From NCBI GenBank assembly GCA_937991535.1, contig CALKHN010000051.1:124001-188000 (forward strand): a stretch of DNA of 64,000 nt, written 5' to 3'. Origin of the DNA: an uncultured Sphingobacteriales bacterium. GTDB lineage: Bacteria; Bacteroidota; Bacteroidia; Chitinophagales; Chitinophagaceae. The position numbers and the translations under genes were made by a program. Below are positions 52,637 through 60,401 of the stretch, one piece after another; the stretch's first letter is position 1, and each line of letters opens with the position of its first letter. The notes under the pieces were generated by a model. It saw only the letters and a program-made list of their open reading frames with translations. It did not search any database and had not been told where the DNA came from.

Positions 52637-55168
52637 TTAAGCTTCCGATTTTTCCTTCTTGCTTTCTTCCTTTAAGGTAAATTTCAGTAACGATTTTTCT
52701 TTATCCAAATCAGCAATCAGTATATCGCCTGCTTTTATATGCGTATTCAGTATTTCTTCCGCCAAAGGATCTTCAAGATACTTTTGGATGGCCCTGTGCA
52801 GCGGCCGGGCGCCAAATTGCTGATCATATCCTTTTTCCGCAATGAAATTTTTGGCCTCCAGGGTAAGTTCAAGTGAAAATCCAAGCGTACTCAAACGTTT
52901 CATAACACCCTTCATTAATATGTCAATGATCTGGAAGATATGTTCCTGCGTGAGTGAATTGAAGATCATTACATCATCTATCCTGTTTAAAAACTCAGGA
53001 CTGAATGTACGCTTCAACGCTTTTTCAATAACGGCCTTATTGTTCTCCTCTGAGGTTAGTTGCCTTGCTGCTGTTGCAAAACCCACTCCTTCGCCGAAAT
53101 CCTTCAACTGGCGTACACCAATATTGGAAGTCATGATGATCAATGAGTTCTTGAAATCCACTTTCCTGCCTAAGCCATCTGTTAGCTGTCCGTCATCCAG
53201 TACCTGCAATAAAATGTTATAGATATCAGGATGTGCTTTTTCAATTTCATCGAGCAATACTACTGAATAGGGTTTACGGCGTACTTTTTCAGTTAGCTGT
53301 CCGCCTTCTTCATACCCTACGTATCCCGGAGGCGCTCCTATCAAACGGCTTACCGTAAATTTCTCCATGTACTCACTCATATCAATACGGATCAGCGCTT
53401 CGTCCGAGTCGAACATATATCTTGCCAACGCTCTGGCGAGTTCTGTTTTACCAACACCCGTGGGGCCAAGAAAAATAAAAGAGCCAATAGGTTTCTTGGG
53501 ATCTTTTAATCCTACCCGATTACGCTGTATGGCTTTTACAACCTTTTGAATAGCATCATCCTGTCCTACCACTGCACTTGCCAGGTCTTCTGCCATGCGG
53601 CGCAGTTTGTCTGTTTCGGCCTGCACCATTCTTTTTACAGGAATGCCTGTCATCATGCTTACCACTTCGGCAATGGCTTCTTCATCTATCGGGTAACGTT
53701 TATGCTTGCTTTCTTCTTCCCAATGCGCTTTTGCTTTTTCAAGATCTTCCTGCAGTCTTTTTTCATTGTCCCGCAGTGATGCAGCTTCTTCAAAACGCTG
53801 GCTTTTTACTACTTTGTTTTTTTCCTGTTTAATGTCTTCTATCTTCTTTTCCAGTTCCACGATCTCGTTGGGCACATTAATGTTCTTCAGGTGTACCCTT
53901 GCGCCTACTTCATCCATCACGTCTATGGCTTTGTCGGGGAGCAGCCTGTCGGTAACATAGCGGTCGCTTAATTTTACACAGGCGTCAATGGCATCCTCTG
54001 CATAGGTTACATTATGAAAATCTTCGTATTTTGACTTAATGTTCTGCAGTATCTGTATGGTCTCTTCCACGCTCGGGGGGTCAACCAAAACTTTCTGAAA
54101 CCGGCGATCCAATGCACCGTCTTTTTCAATATACATGCGGTATTCATCCAGCGTTGATGCACCAATGCACTGCAGTTCGCCGCGGGCAAGGGCCGGCTTA
54201 AAGATATTGGAAGCATCTAAGGAACCGCTGGCTCCTCCCGCCCCCACTATGGTGTGGATTTCATCTATAAAAAGAATAACATCCCTGTTCTTCTCCAGCT
54301 CATTCATGATGGCCTTCATCCGCTCTTCAAACTGTCCGCGGTATTTTGTACCTGCTACCAACGCAGCAAGGTCCAGCGAAACCACCCTTTTGTCAAACAA
54401 CACCCTTGATACTTTTCTCTGCACAATGCGCAGCGCCAGTCCTTCCACGATAGCCGTTTTACCTACGCCGGGCTCTCCAATAAGAATAGGGTTGTTTTTT
54501 TTGCGGCGTGACAGGATCTGTGATACTCTTTCAATTTCTTCTTCCCGGCCAACGATAGGATCTAAAGTACCCATTTCGGCGAGCCGGGTAATATCACGTC
54601 CGAAATTATCCAGAACAGGCGTTTTGCTTTTGGTATTTGCCGCCTGCGTTTTTGACTTTTGCTGGTAACTTTTCTTTTCATCATCAAAATCGTCGTCAGC
54701 ATCGTCGGTATATTCACTGCGCACATCATTGCTTTTGACCATGCCCAGCTCATTTCTGAAAAGGTCGTAGTCCACGTCAAACTGATTTAAAATTTGTGTA
54801 GCAATATTTTCCTTGTTTTTCAGGATCGAAAGCATCAGGTGTTCCGTTTCAACCGTAGGGCTCTTAAGCGCCTTGGCTTCCAATACAGTAACCCGAATTA
54901 CTTTCTCGGCCTGTTTGGTGAGGGGCAAACTGTTAATATTGGCGATATTTTTTCCTGTTTTATCTTTTACTGCCAACTCTACTTCTTTACGCAGTTCATA
55001 GAGGTCAACGTTAAGATTCTTCAGTATCTTCACCGCCATATTTTCCCCTTCCCTGATCAATCCCAGCAACAGGTGCTCTGTTCCTATGAAATCATTTCCC
55101 AACCTCAGTGCTTCTTCCCTGCTGAATGAAATAATTTCTTTTACCTGGGTAGAAAAATTATTATCCAT
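52637..55168 (-). CDS. clpC: ATP-dependent Clp protease ATPase subunit ClpC
   Basis: The 843 residues have the full ClpC plan: a double N-domain (FSTQVKEIISFSREEALRLGNDFIGTEHLLLGL and its repeat), the first AAA+ domain with GEPGVGKTAIVEGLA, and a UVR-like middle segment (EKKIEDIKQEKNKVVKSQRFEEAASLRD). The second AAA+ domain has GPTGVGKTELARALA, LLDEIEKAHPDI and a C-terminal FGARPLHRAIQKYLEDPLAEEIL. It unfolds proteins for ClpP and acts in stress and quality control. It has its own transcript and a strong terminator. Confidence 0.96.
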   Translation of the reverse strand: MDNNFSTQVKEIISFSREEALRLGNDFIGTEHLLLGLIREGENMAVKILKNLNVDLYELRKEVELAVKDKTGKNIANINSLPLTKQAEKVIRVTVLEAKALKSPTVETEHLMLSILKNKENIATQILNQFDVDYDLFRNELGMVKSNDVRSEYTDDADDDFDDEKKSYQQKSKTQAANTKSKTPVLDNFGRDITRLAEMGTLDPIVGREEEIERVSQILSRRKKNNPILIGEPGVGKTAIVEGLALRIVQRKVSRVLFDKRVVSLDLAALVAGTKYRGQFEERMKAIMNELEKNRDVILFIDEIHTIVGAGGASGSLDASNIFKPALARGELQCIGASTLDEYRMYIEKDGALDRRFQKVLVDPPSVEETIQILQNIKSKYEDFHNVTYAEDAIDACVKLSDRYVTDRLLPDKAIDVMDEVGARVHLKNINVPNEIVELEKKIEDIKQEKNKVVKSQRFEEAASLRDNEKRLQEDLEKAKAHWEEESKHKRYPIDEEAIAEVVSMMTGIPVKRMVQAETDKLRRMAEDLASAVVGQDDAIQKVVKAIQRNRVGLKDPKKPIGSFIFLGPTGVGKTELARALARYMFDSDEALIRIDMSEYMEKFTVSRLIGAPPGYVGYEEGGQLTEKVRRKPYSVVLLDEIEKAHPDIYNILLQVLDDGQLTDGLGRKVDFKNSLIIMTSNIGVRQLKDFGEGVGFATAARQLTSEENNKAVIEKALKRTFSPEFLNRIDDVMIFNSLTQEHIFQIIDILMKGVMKRLSTLGFSLELTLEAKNFIAEKGYDQQFGARPLHRAIQKYLEDPLAEEILNTHIKAGDILIADLDKEKSLLKFTLKEESKKEKSEA

Positions 55169-55402
55169 GTAAATAGAATTTAAATAGTGATCGATACAAT
55201 AATAACTAATAATTTTGACTTCTTATGATTAATAGAACATTGCAGGTGTGTGTATTATTGTGTTAGTGAGCATCAGGGCATATTTATTGTCTTCCAGGAA
55301 TGGAATTATGCAAAAGATAAGACACACTTTTACGTATTCAGATAAAGCATGAAAAGCGGTAAACTTTACCTGTAAAAATCAATCTATCAAAAGAACTCAA
55401 GA
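55169..55402. other. Divergent spacer between clpC and the STAS gene
   Basis: AT-rich, with no TAnnTTTG match on either strand and no hairpin of note. It must hold both promoters, but I cannot place them. Confidence 0.35.
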
Positions 55403-55783
55403 ATGAACTTCAAAATAGATACCAAGGAAAAATTTCATGTCATATCGCTTAATGAACCTCAATTCTCTGCTAATATGACAGATAAACTACATGAATTGTT
55501 TACTGAAGTTACACAAAATGATGTTAAACATATCATTCTAAACCTGAAAACTGTTCAAACCCTGGAGCAGCCGGCTGCACAGTTTCTGGCAGACGAGCAA
55601 CAAAAAGCCTACGCGTCGAGCCGTTCATTCGTTTTATGTGAGATCCAGCCACCTGTAAAAGATACACTCAAAAAATTTGATCTGCTCGACCTGCTTAATG
55701 TTACACCCACCGAAAGCGAAGCCTGGGATATTGTACAAATGGAAGAGGTAGAAAGAGAACTGCTCGGAGGGGGGGAAAACTGA
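55403..55783 (+). CDS. STAS-domain protein
   Basis: The 126 residues follow the STAS fold: beta strands FKIDTKEKFHVISLNEPQF and KHIILNLKTVQTLEQPAAQFLADEQQKAYASSRSFVLCEI. The Ser/Asp switch position of SpoIIAA (D-S-S/T) is replaced by TVQTLEQPA, so regulation by phosphorylation at the standard site is uncertain. STAS proteins bind partner-switch kinases or sigma regulators. No such gene is beside it. It converges on rluD. Confidence 0.65.
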   Translation: MNFKIDTKEKFHVISLNEPQFSANMTDKLHELFTEVTQNDVKHIILNLKTVQTLEQPAAQFLADEQQKAYASSRSFVLCEIQPPVKDTLKKFDLLDLLNVTPTESEAWDIVQMEEVERELLGGGEN

Positions 55784-55843
55784 TGTCTGTGTTCCTAAAC
55801 CGAAGCTGGTATGTAAAAAATAAATATTTAAGTATTGCGGTGA

Positions 55844-56911
55844 TTATTCCACATTCATGCCTTTCGCTCCCGTGTATCTTCTCCATTTTTCAATAACCGA
55901 CTGCATGTCGGCAGGGATCTCACTGTCAAAAAACATTTGTTTTCCCGAAGTTGGATGGATAAATCCCAATGTTTTGGCATGAAGTGCATGGCGCGGGCAT
56001 AACGCAAAACAGTTTTCAACAAACTGTTTGTATTTGGTGAAAACCGTCCCTTTAACGATTTTATTGCCGCCGTAAGTTTCATCGTTAAAGAGGGGATGAC
56101 CTATGTATTTCATATGTACACGGATCTGATGCGTGCGCCCGGTTTCCAGCCGGCATTCAATCAAACTTACATAGCCCAATCGTTCCAACACCCTGTAATG
56201 AGTAACAGCTTCTTTTCCATGCTCTGCTTCGGGAAAAACATCCATGATCTTACGTTGCCGCTGGTGGCGGCCTACATGGGCTGTAATGGTGCCGCTGTCG
56301 TTTGTAAAATCGCCCCACACCAGCGCAATGTACCGTCTTTGTACAGTATGGGCTGCAAACTGGCCGGCCAAACGCACGGAGGCTATTTCATTTTTTGCCA
56401 ATACCAGCAGACCGGTGGTATTCTTATCTATACGATGGACCAATCCGAAGCGGGGAAGCTCGGATTCAGATAAATTTGGGTTTTGTTGCCGCAAATACCA
56501 CGAAATCCCGTTTACCACTGTTCCGGTATAGTTGCCCGATCCGGGGTGCACCACCATGCCGGCAGGTTTGTAAAGAATGATAATATCATCATCTTCATAC
56601 CGGATATCGAGGGGAAGCTGTTCCGGAATCACTTCCGTTGATTCAGGGGCAGTATCTGAATACATGATGATATGATCTCCGGGGCGGATTTTATAATTGG
56701 ATTTTACCACCTGGTTGTTTACCAAAACAAATCCTTTTTCAATACCCTGCTGCAATTTATTCCTGGTGCCGCCTTCCATTCGGTTAATGAGGAATTTATC
56801 AATCCGAACGGATTCCTGTCCTTTATCTACGGTAAAGGACATTCGCTCATAGCGCGATTCACTGCTATCGTCATCTTCCAGTTCACTTTCCCACTCCGTT
56901 TCTTTGGGCAT
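55844..56911 (-). CDS. rluD: 23S rRNA pseudouridine synthase, RluD type
   Basis: Start at the ATG at 56911 (355 residues). An acidic N-terminal tail (ESELEDDDSSESR) is followed by an S4 RNA-binding domain (RIDKFLINRMEGGTRNKLQQ). The catalytic domain has the catalytic Asp162 in LVHRIDKNTTGLLVLAKN and the RTHQIRVHMKYIGHPLFND motif. RluD-like enzymes modify helix 69 or other sites of 23S rRNA. A TATCTTTG box lies 19 bases before the ATG. Confidence 0.92.
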   Translation of the reverse strand: MPKETEWESELEDDDSSESRYERMSFTVDKGQESVRIDKFLINRMEGGTRNKLQQGIEKGFVLVNNQVVKSNYKIRPGDHIIMYSDTAPESTEVIPEQLPLDIRYEDDDIIILYKPAGMVVHPGSGNYTGTVVNGISWYLRQQNPNLSESELPRFGLVHRIDKNTTGLLVLAKNEIASVRLAGQFAAHTVQRRYIALVWGDFTNDSGTITAHVGRHQRQRKIMDVFPEAEHGKEAVTHYRVLERLGYVSLIECRLETGRTHQIRVHMKYIGHPLFNDETYGGNKIVKGTVFTKYKQFVENCFALCPRHALHAKTLGFIHPTSGKQMFFDSEIPADMQSVIEKWRRYTGAKGMNVE

Positions 56912-57324
56912 TGTCTGCTTGATTTTTGGCAAAGATAGCAGTTAACAGGAACAAGCCCGATGCAACAGTTTATTGGATGTGCCAGCAACAGGATCTTTAG
57001 CCCTAAAACTTCCTATTGTTTGCGCATCAGGCCGGGAAGCTTGTGCAACGGCGGTTCAATTTCGGCCGCGGGCACTTTATTGAAAGCTTAAAGGAACGGT
57101 TTCTGAACGATAATTTTTATGGTACACCATGAAATAAATGAACAGTTAAAAATGCTTATGCAACTGAAGTCCGGAACCTCGCCATTGATTTTGAAAGAGT
57201 GCTGCAGGAATTTTGCTATTTTTATGATAAATGCAAACGTTTCGATGAGCGGCATTGCTTCGGTATCAATGATTCCAGATCAAACAAAATCGAAAACGAT
57301 AAACCTTTAGGCAATACATACAAT
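56912..57324. other. Spacer with possible coding remnants
   Basis: No intact gene is recognised. Plus-strand frame 57140-57324 is open without a start and reads as plausible protein (NAYATEVRNLAIDFERVLQ...), running into the lipoprotein start. Minus-strand bases near 57003-57080 encode FNKVPAAEIEPPLHKLPG and LMRKQ before a stop, but an in-frame stop precedes it. Both may be remnants of decayed genes. Confidence 0.35.
56930..56937 (-). promoter_or_regulatory. -7 box TATCTTTG of rluD
   Basis: Perfect TAnnTTTG on the minus strand, 19 bases before the ATG chosen for rluD. It overlaps the longer open frame that starts at a TTG (56932), supporting the ATG at 56911. Confidence 0.45.
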
Positions 57325-58383
57325 ATGAAAATAGTCATTTCTCTATCCTGTTTTCTTTGCATCTTGTTTGCTTGCAATGAAAAGAAAGCCGTTTCCAAAA
57401 CTGATTTTGTGATAGCAGACGGTCAAATACCAAACATAACTAAAGATCGTATTGGCAACATTCATTTGGTATATGGAACAGGCGATAGTATTATGTACAC
57501 CAGCTTTTCGGATAATGGCGGCACATTTGCCAAGCCTTCTCTTATTGCCGTTTTGCCTAATTTATTTTCTTTTGCCACCCGTGGCCCGCAAATTGCAGTT
57601 ACCAGCAAGGGTATTGTTGTAACCGCATGCACTTCTAAAGGAAACATATATTCTTATTATTTAGAAAATAAAGTTTGGAAACCAGGTGCAAGGGTAAATG
57701 ACGCAGATACCGTAGCCAAAGAAGGCTTAATGGCCCTGAGTGGTGATGGAGAAAATGCGATTGCAGTGTGGTTGGATATTCGCAATAATAACGGAAAAGG
57801 TCAGCGGATATTTGGAGCCAGATCAGATGATGGTGGCAGAAGCTGGCAGAAAAATATTTTGGTGTATGCTTCACCAGATAAAACTGTTTGTGAATGCTGT
57901 AAACCCTCCGTTGCTATGCAAGGGAACAATGTTTATGTTATGTTTCGTAACTGGCTTGGTGGCGCCAGGGATTTGTATGTGGTACAATCTTCCGGTAGCG
58001 GCGCTTCGTTTGGGCAGGCACAAAAGCTTGGTACGGGTAGCTGGAAATTAGATGGCTGTCCTATGGATGGTGGCGGTTTGGCCATAAGCAAGAATGGAGA
58101 GGTGCAAGCAATTTGGAAAAGAGAGGCAAGTATTTATACGGCAACGCCGGGCATGCCTGAAAAGGAAATTGGCGAGGGCAAAAGTTGCACAATAGAAACG
58201 GTTAATAATAAGAACGTTTATGCCTGGACAGAAAATGGTAAAGTAGTTTTTATAAAACCGGGAGGGCTGAAGGAGGTCATCGGCTATGGTAGCCTGCCCG
58301 TTTTAAAAGCGATTAACGATAAGCAGGTAATGTGCGTTTGGGAAAACAGCAAGCAAATTCATGCGTCCGTACTGGAGTTATAA
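57325..58383 (+). CDS. BNR/sialidase-like lipoprotein with CxCC motif, copper-cluster type
   Basis: Start at the ATG at 57325 (352 residues); the signal ends in LFAC (Cys18). The mature protein is a six-bladed propeller with Asp-box-like repeats (SFSDNGGTFAKP; ARSDDGGRSWQKN; SSGSGASFGQA). It is not likely a sialidase because the catalytic Arg triad is not evident. CECC (189-192) and GCPMDGGG are unusual in propellers and could bind metal. It lies 169 bases before the HYC_CC gene and the Cus-type pump, so a role in metal handling at the cell envelope is inferred. Confidence 0.75.
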   Translation: MKIVISLSCFLCILFACNEKKAVSKTDFVIADGQIPNITKDRIGNIHLVYGTGDSIMYTSFSDNGGTFAKPSLIAVLPNLFSFATRGPQIAVTSKGIVVTACTSKGNIYSYYLENKVWKPGARVNDADTVAKEGLMALSGDGENAIAVWLDIRNNNGKGQRIFGARSDDGGRSWQKNILVYASPDKTVCECCKPSVAMQGNNVYVMFRNWLGGARDLYVVQSSGSGASFGQAQKLGTGSWKLDGCPMDGGGLAISKNGEVQAIWKREASIYTATPGMPEKEIGEGKSCTIETVNNKNVYAWTENGKVVFIKPGGLKEVIGYGSLPVLKAINDKQVMCVWENSKQIHASVLEL

Positions 58384-58533
58384 ATACCAAAATCTTGTAA
58401 ATCTTTTCTGTCATTCTGTAAGAGCAGTCCTTTACGATCATAGTAGCTTTGCCGTATCAAAATAATATTTGGTCTGATTACGTTAATAACATTTTAACAA
58501 ACATAAATCATATCAATCCTCTAAAAAAGTGTA

Positions 58534-58541
58534 TACATTTG
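58534..58541 (+). promoter_or_regulatory. -7 box TACATTTG of the metal-efflux operon
   Basis: Perfect TAnnTTTG, 11 bases before the ATG of the HYC_CC gene, implying a very short leader. Confidence 0.45.
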
Positions 58542-58551
58542 CAGGTCTGAA

Positions 58552-58950
58552 ATGAAAAAGTTTCTCATTCTTATATTAACCTTTGCCTACATTGCCTCTA
58601 CTTCCGGGGCTACGGTGTACCTGCATTATTGCATGGGCAAAATGGTAGAATGGAATGTGCTGGGGAACGATAAAAACAGGTGTCCTAATTGCGGCATGGA
58701 CAAAAGCGAAAAGGACTCCGGGACGTGCTGCAAGGATGAACATAAACAATTAAAGGTTACCAATGACCATAGCATTGCAGCAACTGCTTTCCAGGGAATG
58801 CAGTTGCTTGCTTTTGCCGTGCCGGTTTCTTACACTGAAATACCTGATGTTCACTTTTCTTCCATAATGGAAGAAAACCCTACCGGCAATGCACCCCCCC
58901 GAAGTGGCAGCACCCCCATCTACAAGCGCAATTGCCTCTTTCGTATTTAA
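58552..58950 (+). CDS. HYC_CC-family metal-associated protein
   Basis: The 132 residues have a signal peptide, then LHYCMGKMVEW (the HYC motif), CPNCGMDKSEKD and GTCCKDEHKQL (the CC motif). A Pro-rich tail follows. This is the Bacteroidota HYC_CC_PP family, usually found just upstream of CusA/CzcA-type pumps, as here. The Cys/His pairs suggest periplasmic copper or silver binding, perhaps as a chaperone for the pump. The exact role is not known. Confidence 0.85.
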   Translation: MKKFLILILTFAYIASTSGATVYLHYCMGKMVEWNVLGNDKNRCPNCGMDKSEKDSGTCCKDEHKQLKVTNDHSIAATAFQGMQLLAFAVPVSYTEIPDVHFSSIMEENPTGNAPPRSGSTPIYKRNCLFRI

Positions 58951-59102
58951 ATTTTGCCTTTCTTTTTGAGCCGGACAGTACACTGTTGGGCTAAAGGCGT
59001 TTCTGCTGCCTTCGTTTCTCATAATTATTTCAATCAACCACCATTTTATGAAATCGCTCAAATTTATGCTACTGGCAGCATTACAATTAAACCACTAAGA
59101 TT

Positions 59103-60401
59103 ATGGTACATCGTATTATAGAATGGTCGTTGCGCAACCGCTTCATTGTTCTGGTGCTGGTGGCAGGCTTGTTTGTGTGGGGTGCTTTTTCTGTAAAAAA
59201 CAACCCGGTTGATGCCATTCCTGACCTTTCTGAAAACCAGGTCATTGTTTTTACCGAATGGATGGGACGCGGACCGCAACTGATAGAAGATCAGGTAACC
59301 TATCCGCTGGTTACGAACCTGCAGGGGCTTCCCCGCATCAAGTATGTACGGGGCTCTTCCATGTTCGGCATGAGCTTTATCTACATCATTTTTGATGATG
59401 ATGTGGATGTTTATTGGGCAAGGGAACGGGTGCTGGAGCGGTTAAGTACCATTTCCCGCAACTTACCGGCAGGCGTTAGCCCGCAGTTAGGTCCTGATGG
59501 CACGGGCGTAGGGCATATTCTCTGGTACACCCTCAATGCGCCGGGAATGGATTTGGGCGAACAAAGAGCCTTACAGGACTGGTATATCAAGTTTGGCTTG
59601 CAAAATGTAAAAGGCGTCAGTGAAATCGCTTCCTTTGGCGGGTTTCAAAAGCAATATCAAATCACGCTTGATCCCAACAAACTTTTATATTACAAACTAT
59701 CCGTAAACAATGTTATCAGTGCTGTTCGTTCCAACAATAATGAAACCGGTGGCAGCAAGTTCGAGTTGAGCGATATTGGCTACGTCATCAAAACCTCCGG
59801 CTACTTAAACTCCATCGAGGAAATTCAAAATATTCCGCTGAAAACCGATAATGGTATTGCCATTCGGGTAACTGATGTAGCCAGTGTGCAAACCGCGGGC
59901 GAAACAAGGCTGGGCATCTTTGATCAGAACGGAGAAGGAGAAAAAGTAGGCGGCATTGTGGTAATGCGGTATGGCGAAAATGCTGATGAAGTGATCAACA
60001 ATGTAAAAGCCAAAATGGAGGAAGTGTCGAAGGGATTTCCCGAAGGTGTGAAGTTCGAAATTGTTTACGACCGTGGCGAACTGATCAGGCAATCCATTTC
60101 TTCCATCAAGACCACACTCATTGAAGAAATGATTGTGGTATCATTTATTGTAATCATTTTCCTTTTTCACTGGCGCAGCGCTTTTAGCATTGTTATTCAA
60201 ATTCCGATCACCATTGCCATCAGCTTTATCCTGCTGAACGCCTTTGGCATTTCCTCCAACATTATGTCGTTAACCGGCATTGCACTGGCTATTGGGGTGA
60301 TCGTGGACAATGGCATTATTATGAGTGAAAATGCCTACAAGCAACTGGCAGACCGCTATGCCCACTGGCAGCAGGAACAAAAAAATAAAACCGAATTATG
60401 A
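59103..60401 (+). CDS. cusA: CusA/CzcA heavy-metal RND pump, N-terminal half
   Basis: The 432 residues cover transmembrane helix 1, the first periplasmic porter region and helices 2-4: IEWSLRNRFIVLVLVAGLFVWGAFSVKNNPVDAIPDLSENQVIV at the start and LTGIALAIGVIVDNGIIMSENAYKQLADRYAHW at the end. The relay Asp is at about 402. It stops in the cytoplasmic loop after helix 4, where intact pumps continue. The second half follows in another frame with an ATGA overlap (60398-60401). The two together make about 1,076 residues, a normal CusA length. Confidence 0.9.
   Translation: MVHRIIEWSLRNRFIVLVLVAGLFVWGAFSVKNNPVDAIPDLSENQVIVFTEWMGRGPQLIEDQVTYPLVTNLQGLPRIKYVRGSSMFGMSFIYIIFDDDVDVYWARERVLERLSTISRNLPAGVSPQLGPDGTGVGHILWYTLNAPGMDLGEQRALQDWYIKFGLQNVKGVSEIASFGGFQKQYQITLDPNKLLYYKLSVNNVISAVRSNNNETGGSKFELSDIGYVIKTSGYLNSIEEIQNIPLKTDNGIAIRVTDVASVQTAGETRLGIFDQNGEGEKVGGIVVMRYGENADEVINNVKAKMEEVSKGFPEGVKFEIVYDRGELIRQSISSIKTTLIEEMIVVSFIVIIFLFHWRSAFSIVIQIPITIAISFILLNAFGISSNIMSLTGIALAIGVIVDNGIIMSENAYKQLADRYAHWQQEQKNKTEL

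Noticed and set aside
57119..57310. 63-codon plus frame before the BNR lipoprotein
   Set aside because: It overlaps another open frame and has no signal or domain; the lipoprotein start at 57325 is clear. At most it is part of a decayed gene.
57325..58383. True sialidase
   Set aside because: Asp-box-like repeats are present, but the Arg triad and Tyr/Glu catalytic pair are not evident, and the context is metal resistance.
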